A stretch of 64,000 bases of DNA from Rhizobium tropici CIAT 899 (GTDB lineage Bacteria > Pseudomonadota > Alphaproteobacteria > Rhizobiales > Rhizobiaceae). The notes below the pieces were generated by a model. The model searched no databases and had not been told where the DNA came from. It worked only from the letters and a program-made list of their open reading frames with translations. This document shows, piece by piece, positions 25,250 to 33,884 of this stretch; the first letter of the stretch is position 1; each line of letters begins with the position of its first letter. Both the position numbers and the translations under genes were made by a program. Where the stretch lies: the NCBI RefSeq assembly GCF_000330885.1, contig NC_020062.1:876374-940373 (forward strand), given 5' to 3'.

Positions 25250-26248
25250 ATGCGCAAACCCACTCTGGAGGAAGTCGCGATCGAGGCGGGCGTCAGCAAG
25301 ATGACGGCATCGCGCGCCTTGCGTGGCGTAGCCGACGTCTCCAGCGAAACGCGTGACAGGGTGATCGAAGCGGCAACGCGGATGAATTACGTCGGCAACA
25401 GGCTGGCGCTCTCCTTGTCCTCGCAACGCACAAACCTGGTCGCTGTCGTCGTTCCCAGCATGTCGAACATCGTCTTTCCAGAAGTACTTGCCGGTATTTC
25501 CGCCGGGCTCGATGGTTCCGGTATGCAAGCCGTGTTCGGCATATCCGACTATGACATGGCAAAGGAGCGCGAGATCATCCGCGACATGCTCTCCTGGCAG
25601 CCCTGCGCCATTATCGTCACCGGGCTCGATCAACCGGAGGAGACGGTGGAGTTGCTCCGCCACGCCAATATTCCAGTTATCCAGCTCATGGATCTCGACG
25701 GCACGCCGATCGATTTCAATGTCGGATTGTCTCATGGTGCGGCGGGAGAGGATATGGCGGAAGCGTTGATTGCGGCCGGGCGAAGACGGTTCGGTTATGT
25801 CGGCAGTGCCCTGGCTCGAGATCTGCGCGCGGGCAAGCGAAAGGCCGGCTTTGAGCGCGTCCTGCATGCGCATGGCCTTGGGTTTGCCGGGCTGCGGACC
25901 GATGACGTCTTTTCCTCGATCGCGCTCGGAAAGCAGCTCACGACATCGTTGCTCGCGGCGGTGCCAGACCTGGATTGCATCTATTATTCCAATGACGATA
26001 TGGCGAGCGGCGGCTTGTTTGCCTGCATGGAACTGGGGGTTGCGGTTCCTGATAAAATGCTGATTGCCGGCTTCAACGGGCTGGATCTGGTCAATTCCTT
26101 GCCCGCGCCGATCGCAACCTCGCGCTCGCCCCGGCGTGCCATCGGCGAGGCTGCGGCGCAATTGGTGCGCCAAGCAGTCGGGATGGGCCGGGAACCGATG
26201 CGGAAAACAATAGTGTTCAAGCCGACGATCGCGGGAATTGACGGTTAA
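25250..26248 (+). CDS. LacI-family transcriptional regulator (tetronate operon)
   Basis: 332 residues. The N-terminal LacI helix-turn-helix (about 4-25, LEEVAIEAGVSKMTASRAL) is followed by a hinge and a periplasmic-binding-protein-like sensor domain from about residue 62. It is divergent from ltnD across the 36-bp palindrome. By analogy with GntR-type LacI members it should sense an acid sugar such as L-threonate or D-erythronate. I chose ATG 25250; the upstream TTG at 25244 adds two residues. Confidence 0.88.
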   Translation: MRKPTLEEVAIEAGVSKMTASRALRGVADVSSETRDRVIEAATRMNYVGNRLALSLSSQRTNLVAVVVPSMSNIVFPEVLAGISAGLDGSGMQAVFGISDYDMAKEREIIRDMLSWQPCAIIVTGLDQPEETVELLRHANIPVIQLMDLDGTPIDFNVGLSHGAAGEDMAEALIAAGRRRFGYVGSALARDLRAGKRKAGFERVLHAHGLGFAGLRTDDVFSSIALGKQLTTSLLAAVPDLDCIYYSNDDMASGGLFACMELGVAVPDKMLIAGFNGLDLVNSLPAPIATSRSPRRAIGEAAAQLVRQAVGMGREPMRKTIVFKPTIAGIDG

Positions 26249-26366
26249 GGTTTAGGCCAAGACGGCATCGTCTTTTGGAGAATGCAGGGACAGAAGCAGC
26301 GCAAGAGAAAGTTGTCATTTCGGATGCGCAGCACTAATCTGTGCCGCATTGAAGGGTTGGCAATTC

Positions 26367-26791
26367 ATGCATGACGATTCGATCCTGCCGATAGAGTTCG
26401 CCGTTTCGCTTGGCTTGTTATGCAATTCGGCGCTCCGCTTCTAGCCTTTTGGGTGGCGGGAAAATTGCCTCGTTTGCGCCTGTGGATTCATAGCGCCGCT
26501 TTCCTTGCGATCCTGGCTTCGCCGCTGACGGCGATGATGCTTGGGTTGCCGGATCTGCTCCCCGAAGAGGATGACAACCCCAGCGCTCGTTTTGCCTTTC
26601 TGCCGCTGATCGTCGAAACGGCCATCATTGTGTTGCTCTATTGCCTGGCAGGGGCGATGCTTCTTTCCCAATCCGTTCATTCGGCAATCACCGACTGGCA
26701 TGGGGATACCAGGCTTTCGCAAGTGGCGTCGCGTCCACGCCGCGAGGGCACATCATCCTCTTTCGCATCCAAAGGTTCCAAGTCACAATAG
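26367..26791 (+). pseudogene. Small membrane protein, probably frameshifted
   Basis: One frame starts at ATG 26367 (MHDDSILPIEFAVSLGL) but stops after about 25 codons. A second frame open from 26375 continues with VMQFGAPLLAFWVAGKL, two further hydrophobic segments (about 26480-26540 and 26600-26670) and a polar tail to 26791. Joining them by re-reading one base near 26416-26420 gives one smooth protein with three membrane segments. So a one-base deletion, or a sequencing error, is likely. Alternatively the gene simply starts at ATG 26420 (123 residues). No family recognised. Confidence 0.45.
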
Positions 26792-26948
26792 ATGTTGTCC
26801 AGCCGAACGCCGGATCGGCGCCGATCCTAAACTCGCGCGACCATGTGACAGGGCGCGCGATCTGGTTCTGGCTGTGTTCAGGCAGAGTTCATGCGAATCG
26901 GCGTATCTCTATTTTCATCCGCAAGACAGGAAATTGGGGGTAAGGAAA

Positions 26949-27338
26949 ATGCTTGAAGGTTTGGTACGGATCTCGCGTGTCGCTGTGGTCGGATTGGCCG
27001 CGTTGCAGCTGATGACCTCTGCGGCATCGGCTCAATATTACGGCGGCGACGACGGTTATGCACCGCCGCCCTGGCAGCGCGATCAAGGTCGCGACTGGAG
27101 AGGGCCGCCGCGCGATCGTGGTTGGGATCGCGACAGAGGCTGGGACCGTGACAGAGGTTGGGACCGCGATCGGGGCTGCGACAGACGTGACCTGATGCGC
27201 GCTGCGCGCGCGGAAGGCTTCCGCCGCATCGATTCGGTTGACAGCAACGGGCGCCGAATTGTCGTCCGCGGCTGGAATGACGGCGGCCCCGACCGCATGG
27301 TCTTCGCCAATCGGCGCGGCTGCCCGGTTATCGACTGA
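26949..27338 (+). CDS. Secreted protein with Asp-Arg-Gly-Trp repeats
   Basis: 129 residues. The signal peptide ends near AASA (residue 28). Next is a Gln/Pro/Tyr-rich stretch, then tandem copies of the hexapeptide DRGWDR (about 48-74), one copy having Cys in place of Trp. The C-terminal 55 residues (RRDLMRAARAEGFRRID then VDSNGRRIVVRGW) look like a small folded domain with two cysteines overall. AAGGAA precedes the ATG. It should be periplasmic or outer-membrane associated; function unknown. Confidence 0.7.
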   Translation: MLEGLVRISRVAVVGLAALQLMTSAASAQYYGGDDGYAPPPWQRDQGRDWRGPPRDRGWDRDRGWDRDRGWDRDRGCDRRDLMRAARAEGFRRIDSVDSNGRRIVVRGWNDGGPDRMVFANRRGCPVID

Positions 27339-27356
27339 CGCTCAAGTCAGCATGCG

Positions 27357-27386
27357 AGCGGAGCCGAGCTTGGATCGGCCTCCGCT
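27357..27386. terminator. Hairpin after the repeat protein gene
   Basis: AGCGGAGCCGA and TCGGCCTCCGCT pair with a one-base bulge around a seven-base loop, 18 bases after the stop codon. No clear U-run follows, so the terminator call is moderate. Confidence 0.45.
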
Positions 27387-27479
27387 TGCTTCGCGGCAGG
27401 CATGCTTTCGACTGGCTGAAGTTGGCGCATATGTCGCTAGCGGCGATCAGTTTTCCGATGATTTTGCTTCACTCGGGCG

Positions 27480-27923
27480 TCAGGCTGCGGCGGCTCGTGG
27501 TTTTGCGGCAATGATACGGCCGTCATGTTCCGGTTGAGCTTTGGCCGATGTTCCAAAATCGGCAGCTGGTGACCTGACCTGGAATTGCCAATATATGCCC
27601 CAGGGATCTATCACTCCGCCGCGATCATCCGGGCGACCCTTCCCCAGCGCATAACGCAAACGGTTCGCCTCGTCTTCCGTCGCGCACTCGACGGTGATCG
27701 AAGAACTATGCTCCAGGTAGTCGAATGGTCCAGCCTCGAATCCCATGTAGGAACGGTTTCCGAGTTTGAAGCCCGCGAATTTTACGCTGCCGGCCGGTCC
27801 ATTCGGTTGATCGGCCAATATGTTCGAGATCCATCCAGCAGCCGAACCAGGGATAAGCGCCGTATAGAGTTCTATCGCTCTTTCCATATCCCGGCGAAAC
27901 CAAAGATGCTGCCTGACCTTCAT
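27480..27923 (-). CDS. PhnB-like VOC-superfamily protein
   Basis: 147 residues in the glyoxalase/VOC superfamily, PhnB (3-demethylubiquinone methyltransferase-like) branch. It begins MKVRQHLWF and shows the pattern AIELYTALIPGS, then GGVIDPWGIYWQFQV, with a conserved GG-DPWG-WQ end. The C-terminal 30 residues are an Ala/Lys-rich tail. ATG 27923 fits the family start; longer frames to 28082 add unmatched sequence. Such proteins are small metal-site scaffolds and no reaction can be assigned. Confidence 0.75.
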   Translation of the reverse strand: MKVRQHLWFRRDMERAIELYTALIPGSAAGWISNILADQPNGPAGSVKFAGFKLGNRSYMGFEAGPFDYLEHSSSITVECATEDEANRLRYALGKGRPDDRGGVIDPWGIYWQFQVRSPAADFGTSAKAQPEHDGRIIAAKPRAAAA

Positions 27924-28112
27924 CGTAGCGCTTTCATCAAATCCTGGATGGATGGCGATTGGCATAAAGGAGCTACGCCTGCCGTTCGCCGAATAAAAAA
28001 TCATGCCGCCGATGACCCGCTTCTTATGGAACGGTGCCGCCGGCGGCATGCTGAAGAGTTGCTTCTTACCGTTCGTGCTCACCCCTGCGGAGCGCGGACG
28101 GAGGCCGCAACA

Positions 28113-28334
28113 CTATTTCTCCGCAACTCTACCGGCGAGAGCCATCACGTAATCATCGGCAATATCGGCCAAGGTCAAAGCGACCTCGGGCTCATTCCAG
28201 CCGGCGGCGACCACCGTTTGGACGAAATCGCGAAAGGCCAGTTCGAGGACCTCTTCGCGCTCAACTGCGCGGTATGAGTCACTGACGGGATGTTGGGGCT
28301 TGCTGATCTCTATTGTTTGGCGAGTAGATACCAT
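28113..28334 (-). CDS. Small hypothetical protein
   Basis: 73 residues from ATG 28334, which has AGGGA eight bases upstream; a longer start at 28388 is less likely. It is acidic and helical in character, with YRAVEREEVLELAFRDFVQ and LTLADIADDYVMAL. No cysteines, no signal peptide. I recognise no family. Confidence 0.5.
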   Translation of the reverse strand: MVSTRQTIEISKPQHPVSDSYRAVEREEVLELAFRDFVQTVVAAGWNEPEVALTLADIADDYVMALAGRVAEK

Positions 28335-28612
28335 TGCTGTTTTCCCTATGGCTTGCCCCGATGGACGCAGGGTACATTCACCAAACATTGGGGCTTTGGT
28401 GTCTGAGCGATTATTCCCTTTCGTTTTTAATGAGTTACCAGTCGCGTGTCGTTAGCCATGCATCCGGAAACTTGCAGCAGCGTCCATTTTCGCAATTGCT
28501 GAAGTGCGGTGTTTCGGCTTGTGCATGGATGAGCGCGCGACAGGACGCCGCGCAATAGAGCCTTTCGGCTGCGTTTTTTCAGGAGATCTCGAGGTCCGCT
28601 ATGCGGACTTAT

Positions 28613-29800
28613 CTAGTGATAATAGCCGAGGGTTTTCAGCCATTCGTCGAAAGAGTGGCTGTTGCCGGCAGGCGTCGGCGACACGATCTGCCCGACATAA
28701 CGTGGAATGGTCAGGTTTCTGGCCTCGCGAGGGCTATAGCCGAATTCCTTGCCGAATGCCCGGCTGAAATGTGCTGCCGAGGAGAAGCCTACGGCAAAGG
28801 CGATATCGACGATCTGCTCGCGGTTGGCGGGATCACTGAGGGCCGCATGTGCCGATAGAAGGCGGCGGCGCTGGATATAGTGGTGCACCCCGCCATATTG
28901 TTCAAATATCTGATAGAGCCTCGTGCGCGATACGCCAAGCTCGCGGCATATGCGTTCGGCCGTCAGATTTTCCGAGATGAGGTTGGCTTCGACGAACCGC
29001 CGCACCCGCTCCGTCAGAGCGAGGGCGCTATGCTGTTCTGTACCGGTCGATTGAGCCGCCGAGGTCGAAACGGCTGCCACGATCATATTGCGCACTGTCT
29101 GGACGACATGGGGTAGGTCAGTGGCTGCAAGACGCGTGAGATTGTTTTCGACGCTATCGAGAAATTCGATCAGCATGTTGGTAAAGACGCCGGAGAGGGC
29201 AATATTGTTCTCGATCTCCACCGGTGTGGGAACGTCGAACAGCAATGCCCTCGGCAGAAAGAGCGAGAGAACCTTCGCCTCGGTCGAGCGCCCTCGAAAA
29301 GGGTGTCCCAGCGACCGCAATTCCACCTTGCCCGGCTCGCCATCCAGAACATGACCATCGACTTCCGTCCACGTCCGGCCGCTGGACAATACGGAAATGT
29401 GCCAGTGATCGACGTGATTGGCTTTCACTTTCGCCTGCGAGCGCATGTAACTGTGAGGCGGCGCATCCTGCTGAACGACAAGCATGCCGCCCAGATTCCA
29501 TGCTGTATGGTCTGCCGGAAAGCCGGCTTCCGGAGAGGCATTATCCGGCAGCCGGACGTCGGCCAAGGGAGCGACATAGGTCTGCCAAGCGGCAAATTGA
29601 TCGCCTGGCTCCATGCCACGTGTCGAAAATTTCAACGGCTGCAAGGCTGGCGGCGGCAGGTCGCCCTCCGTCGCTGCCTTCTCCGGCCGCGGAAAGCGCC
29701 GCCGTTCGGACTGCATGGATTTCCGGTCGCGACGCCATGACTCGTCCTGCGCCTCGTCTGATGCGGATTGGGATCGGTCTTCGCGTCGCAAATCAGACAA
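28613..29800 (-). CDS. AraC-family transcriptional regulator
   Basis: 395 residues. The C-terminal AraC/XylS DNA-binding domain (about 265-365) has two helix-turn-helix units; the second is IVDIAFAVGFSSAAHFSRAFGKEFGYSP. The N-terminal half (about 60-235) resembles the AraC-binding-2 domain of AraC-like activators such as FeaR. The first 50 residues are polar and probably disordered. Translation seems to start at TTG 29800 (GGAGAG upstream); ATG 29716 is an alternative. No obvious target is adjacent except the dipeptidase 580 bases away on the other strand. Confidence 0.85.
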   Translation of the reverse strand: MSDLRREDRSQSASDEAQDESWRRDRKSMQSERRRFPRPEKAATEGDLPPPALQPLKFSTRGMEPGDQFAAWQTYVAPLADVRLPDNASPEAGFPADHTAWNLGGMLVVQQDAPPHSYMRSQAKVKANHVDHWHISVLSSGRTWTEVDGHVLDGEPGKVELRSLGHPFRGRSTEAKVLSLFLPRALLFDVPTPVEIENNIALSGVFTNMLIEFLDSVENNLTRLAATDLPHVVQTVRNMIVAAVSTSAAQSTGTEQHSALALTERVRRFVEANLISENLTAERICRELGVSRTRLYQIFEQYGGVHHYIQRRRLLSAHAALSDPANREQIVDIAFAVGFSSAAHFSRAFGKEFGYSPREARNLTIPRYVGQIVSPTPAGNSHSFDEWLKTLGYYH

Positions 29801-30382
29801 TCAAGTCTCTCCGAATGCCGTCGGGCGGAAGATAAGCATCGCTGTCAACTCTCCATCCGCCATACCGACAGGTTCCTGCTGCCTGCTTCCATCGGATAAG
29901 CCCGAAACTTGCTATGAATTGCTCTTTTCAGCGAGCCGATACGCGGCGATCCTGGCCTTATCCCGGGTTTTTTCAACTCAATACGGTTTTCATTTGCTGC
30001 GCATTTTGGAAAAAGCAAGTCTCGCGGGTTGGCAAATCAATATTCCCGTTTCACTTGTCCCAATATATGGCACCAGTTCGCATCAATCTGTGCAGATGCG
30101 TCTGCTGGCCGACGCGACAGAGGGTCGGCGTCTCCATTTCAGGAGCTTGAAACGAAAGCGCAAATCGCTCAATGCGTGCCCTCTGCAACGCTCAACGCAA
30201 CTCTACCCGTTTTTATTGCACTCGACCTGACATGGCTTCCACCCCATCTTACTTCCGCAGGAGTTTTAGCCAGGTGTCTTGCGAGCGACCAATTCGTTTT
30301 TGCAGAGCTATGAATAATTTGCAGTTGCCCATTCCGCCAAGCTTGCCTAGGCAGATAGCAACTGCGGTGTTTGGAATGAGAC
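29801..30382. other. 582-base divergent gap, nothing recognised
   Basis: No credible gene on either strand. Short open frames lack ribosome sites and family resemblance. It must hold the promoters for the AraC gene (minus strand) and the dipeptidase (plus strand). I see no strong palindrome or terminator. Confidence 0.5.
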
Positions 30383-31420
30383 ATGACCGAATCCTCGATA
30401 ATTCCCGTATTCGATGGCCATAACGACGTGTTGCTTCGGTTGCGTCGCGGTGGCTTGAATTCCGTCGATGCTTTCCTGAACGGCGAAGCTGCCGGACATA
30501 TCGACCTGCCTCGCGCGCGTCGTGGCGGTCTTGCCGGCGGGCTCTGCGCCATCTTCATCCCTTCGCCGGATCAGCCGAAGCCCGGAAATGCCGATTTTGC
30601 GACGCCCGCCCAGCCGGATGCGCTGAACGAAACCCTGGCCATGGCGCGGCTTTTGCTTGCGATCGAGGCCCGGTCGCAAGGAGCCGTAAAGGTTTGCCGT
30701 TCGGCCGCCGATATCAGGCGGTCGATTGCCGAGGGCCAGTTCGCCGCCGTTTTCCATATTGAGGGCGCGGAGGCGGTCGCGGCCGATCTCGATGCCCTAT
30801 ACGTCCTGCATCAGGCCGGTTTGCGCACGCTTGGACCTGTCTGGAGCCGCCCCAATGTCTTTGCCTATGGTGTGCCCTTCCGGTTTCCTTCGACGCCGGA
30901 TATTGGCCCCGGGCTCACCGACGCCGGCAAGGATCTGATCCGCGCCTGCAACGAGCTCAGGATCATGATCGACCTCTCGCACATGAACGAGCAGGGGTTC
31001 TGGGATATCGCCAAATTGTCGAATGCGCCGCTGGTTGCCTCGCATTCCAACGCGCATGCCATCAGCCCGCACAGCCGCAACCTGACCGACAAGCAGCTTG
31101 ACGCCATCCGCGATACCGGCGGTTTGGTCGGTATAAATTTCGGCGTGCTGTTCCTGCGTGACGATGGCATCAGGAACACCGATACGCCTCTCGAAGTCCT
31201 CGTTCGCCATGTTGCTTACATTGCCGAGCGCATCGGCATCGAGCATGTCGCGCTGGGTTCCGATTTCGATGGTACGACCATTCCGGCAGCGCTCGGTGAT
31301 GCGGGTGGCCTGCCGAAGCTGATCGACGCCTTGCGCGCGCATGGGTTTGACGCTCCCTCGCTTGCCAAGATCGCGCATCAAAACTGGCTTCGAGTCCTCG
31401 AACAGACATGGGGCGGCTAA
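30383..31420 (+). CDS. M19-family dipeptidase
   Basis: 345 residues of the renal (membrane) dipeptidase family, binuclear zinc enzymes that cleave dipeptides, including some with D-residues. Zinc ligands appear in DGHND near residues 11-15, the bridging Glu in HIEGAE near 123-128, then DLSHMN and SHSNAHAISPHSRN. GSDFDG near 293-298 is also typical. No signal peptide, so cytoplasmic. Convergent with the flavin monooxygenase gene; a hairpin overlaps its stop codon. Confidence 0.9.
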   Translation: MTESSIIPVFDGHNDVLLRLRRGGLNSVDAFLNGEAAGHIDLPRARRGGLAGGLCAIFIPSPDQPKPGNADFATPAQPDALNETLAMARLLLAIEARSQGAVKVCRSAADIRRSIAEGQFAAVFHIEGAEAVAADLDALYVLHQAGLRTLGPVWSRPNVFAYGVPFRFPSTPDIGPGLTDAGKDLIRACNELRIMIDLSHMNEQGFWDIAKLSNAPLVASHSNAHAISPHSRNLTDKQLDAIRDTGGLVGINFGVLFLRDDGIRNTDTPLEVLVRHVAYIAERIGIEHVALGSDFDGTTIPAALGDAGGLPKLIDALRAHGFDAPSLAKIAHQNWLRVLEQTWGG

Positions 31421-31439
31421 GACGGGAATTGTCCCGTCT
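31420..31439. terminator. Hairpin overlapping the dipeptidase stop codon
   Basis: AGACGGGA and TCCCGTCT form a perfect 8-bp stem with loop ATTG. The first base belongs to the TAA stop. It lies between two convergent genes, and no U-run follows. Confidence 0.5.
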
Positions 31440-31469
31440 CAGCCAAAGACACGCACCTTTGTCTAAAGC

Positions 31470-32867
31470 CTATCCGCCGCGTCTGGGAAGAGCGTTGGCT
31501 TCGCCAAGATTGCGATAGCCGGTCGCTGGATGCGGGGCTGCAAGCCGGGGTCCGCTGCCGCCAAGCTTCTCGCGCAAGGTGCCTGTGCGATACTCGGTCT
31601 TGTAGACGCCGCGCTTCTGCAGTTCCGGCACCAGAAGATCGACGGCATCCTCGAAGCTTTCGGGGGTGACGGCATAGGCGAGATTGAAGCCGTCGACGTC
31701 GGTATCCTCGATCCATTCCTGCATCAGGTCGGCAACCGTCTGTGGCGAGCCGACAAAGACCGGACCGAAGCCGCCAATGCCGACCCAATCGGCCATTTCG
31801 CGCATCGTCCATTCCTTGTCCGGATCGATGGTGGTGAAGGTCTCGACGGCCGATTGCACTGCATTGGTATAGCGATGGCGCAGCACCTCGTCGGGCGAGA
31901 ATTGGCCGAAATCGATGCCGGTCCAGCCGGAGATCAGCGCCTGCGCCCCTTCGAGCGAAACATATTGACGGTATTCGTTGAACTTGCGCTGCGCCTCGGC
32001 ATCGGTCTCGCCAAGAATTACGGTCTGAAGATTGAAGGAAAGGATTTCGCGGGGATTGCGTCCGATGCGCTCGGCTGCTTCGCGAACATTGGCGACATAG
32101 CGCTTCAGGACTGCCTTCGAAGGTGCCGCGACGAAAATACATTCGGCATGCGCGCCGGCGAAATCCTTGCCGCGGCTGGATGCGCCCGCCTGGTAAAGCA
32201 CGGGGGTACGCTGCGGCGACGGCTCGCTGAGATGAATGCCGGGCACGTTGAAATGCTTGCCGGAATGGCGGATCGGGTGCACTTTTTCCGGTCTCGTAAA
32301 GATGCCGCTCTCGCGGTCGCGAATGACGGCGTCGTCTTCCCAGCTACCCTCCCACAGCTTGTAGCAGACTTCGAGATATTCCTCGGCCAGGGAATAGCGG
32401 TCGTCATGTTGCGTTTGCGCAGACTGCCCGATGTTGAGCGCGCCGCTGTTCAAATAGGAGGTGACGATATTCCAGCCGACGCGCCCTTTCGTCAGATGAT
32501 CGAGCGTCGAGATACGCCGCGCGAAGGTGTAGGGATGCTCGAAAGAGAGCGAAGCCGTCAGGCCGAAGCCGAGATGCTCCGTCTCATAGGCCATGGTCGG
32601 GATGAGCTGCAGCGGATCGTTGACCGGCACCTGCGCCGAATGGCGCAAGGCCGCATCGACGTTGCCGTTCAGGACGTCATAAACACCAAGCACGTCGGCG
32701 ATGAACAGGCCATCGAATTTGCCGCGTTCCAGCGTCTTCGCCAGATGGACCCAGTAATCGAGGTCCTTGTAGGTCCAGGATTTGTCGCGCGGATGGCGCC
32801 AGAGGCCCGGTGACTGGTGTCCGACGCAGTTCATGTCAAAGGCATTGAGCCTGATTTCGCTTGTCAT
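31470..32867 (-). CDS. LLM-class flavin monooxygenase (NtaA/SnaA/DszA group)
   Basis: 465 residues of the bacterial-luciferase-like fold, subgroup of FMNH2-dependent monooxygenases for nitrilotriacetate, dibenzothiophene sulfone and N-acetyl-S-(2-succino)cysteine. Typical motifs are GRVGWNIVTSYLNSGALNIG near residues 128-147, QAGASSRGKDFAGAHAE near 226-242, and the C-terminal GVYKTEYRTGTLREKLG. It needs reduced FMN from a separate reductase, not encoded nearby. It starts 37 bases after the permease stop and appears to be the last gene of the ribose-type ABC operon, so the imported compound is its likely substrate. Confidence 0.88.
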   Translation of the reverse strand: MTSEIRLNAFDMNCVGHQSPGLWRHPRDKSWTYKDLDYWVHLAKTLERGKFDGLFIADVLGVYDVLNGNVDAALRHSAQVPVNDPLQLIPTMAYETEHLGFGLTASLSFEHPYTFARRISTLDHLTKGRVGWNIVTSYLNSGALNIGQSAQTQHDDRYSLAEEYLEVCYKLWEGSWEDDAVIRDRESGIFTRPEKVHPIRHSGKHFNVPGIHLSEPSPQRTPVLYQAGASSRGKDFAGAHAECIFVAAPSKAVLKRYVANVREAAERIGRNPREILSFNLQTVILGETDAEAQRKFNEYRQYVSLEGAQALISGWTGIDFGQFSPDEVLRHRYTNAVQSAVETFTTIDPDKEWTMREMADWVGIGGFGPVFVGSPQTVADLMQEWIEDTDVDGFNLAYAVTPESFEDAVDLLVPELQKRGVYKTEYRTGTLREKLGGSGPRLAAPHPATGYRNLGEANALPRRGG

Positions 32868-32903
32868 CTTGCTATTCCTGCGATTGTATCGTTCGGTCGG
32901 CGC

Positions 32904-33881
32904 TCAGGCGCCAACCGCTTTCTTGTTGACGAAGCTGAAGGCGAGCACGGCAAAGATCAGAAGCCCGGTGCCGACCTGCTGCCAGTAGAAGTTCAGGCCC
33001 GTCAGCAGCAGGCCGTTGGCGACGATGCTTAAGAGCAGAACGCCAAGCACCGTGCCGGCGACGTTCGGCCGACCGAGTGGTGAAAACGTCGTGCCGATAA
33101 AGGTGGCGCCGATGGCGTTCAGCATGAAGCCGTTGCCGGAGGAGGGGATATAGACGGTCACCGTCGCCGTCAGGATCAGCCCGGCAAAAGCGGCAATCGT
33201 GCTCGCAAGAATGAAGGTCACGGTCACATGCTTCGCCACTCCGATGCCCGAATAACGAACGGTGCGCGGCTGGATGCCGATGGCAAGCACGACGCGGCCG
33301 AAGCGCATGCGGGCAAACAGCAGTGCCGCTGCCGCGATGATGACTGCTGCGATCAGAAGCGGCACCGGAAAGCCAACAAGCGTTCCATGCCCGATAAAGC
33401 GGAATGCTGCGGGAACACCGGAGGGCGGCAGATAAACCGGATTGCCGCCATCCGTCAGGAGCTGCTGAATGCTGCGGCCGATGAACAGCGTTCCGAGCGT
33501 TGCCAGGAACGGCGATACGCCGATTGCCGAGATCAGGATGGCATTGAAGGCACCGACCAATGCGCCCGCGCCAAGACCCGCCAGGGCGGCCAGTGGTACC
33601 GGTAGATCAGCCAATATGCCGGAGACGAACGCAAAGCTTGCGAAATCCACTGCCGTTCCGACGGAGAGATCGATGCCGCCGGCGGCAACAGCGAAGGTCA
33701 TGGCGATCGAGACAATGGCAAGCAGGGTAAAGTTATTGACAAGGATGCTCTGCAGATTGCCGAGGCTGAGGAAGGTCGGCGCCACGGTCGAAAACAGCGA
33801 GAAGACGAGGACAAGGGCGACGATGAGCCCGTAGCGGGCAAGGCCAGCGAATGACCGTGTCGGGGCAATGGCAGCGGTCAC
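32904..33881 (-). CDS. ABC transporter permease, ribose type (CUT2) 2
   Basis: 325 residues with 8-10 hydrophobic segments and the BPD_transp_2 pattern of RbsC-like permeases: GGIDLSVG near residues 68-75, then GVSPFLATLGTLFIGRS. It starts at a GTG (33881) 3 bases after the other permease's stop. It forms the channel with that permease. CUT2 transporters normally import monosaccharides, autoinducer-2 or polyols. Confidence 0.9.
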   Translation of the reverse strand: MTAAIAPTRSFAGLARYGLIVALVLVFSLFSTVAPTFLSLGNLQSILVNNFTLLAIVSIAMTFAVAAGGIDLSVGTAVDFASFAFVSGILADLPVPLAALAGLGAGALVGAFNAILISAIGVSPFLATLGTLFIGRSIQQLLTDGGNPVYLPPSGVPAAFRFIGHGTLVGFPVPLLIAAVIIAAAALLFARMRFGRVVLAIGIQPRTVRYSGIGVAKHVTVTFILASTIAAFAGLILTATVTVYIPSSGNGFMLNAIGATFIGTTFSPLGRPNVAGTVLGVLLLSIVANGLLLTGLNFYWQQVGTGLLIFAVLAFSFVNKKAVGA

Positions 33882-33884
33882 GGT

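Noticed and set aside
27110..27185. 18-base tandem repeat as a CRISPR or VNTR-type array
   Set aside because: There are no spacers, and the repeat is in frame within a secreted protein, so it is a coding repeat.
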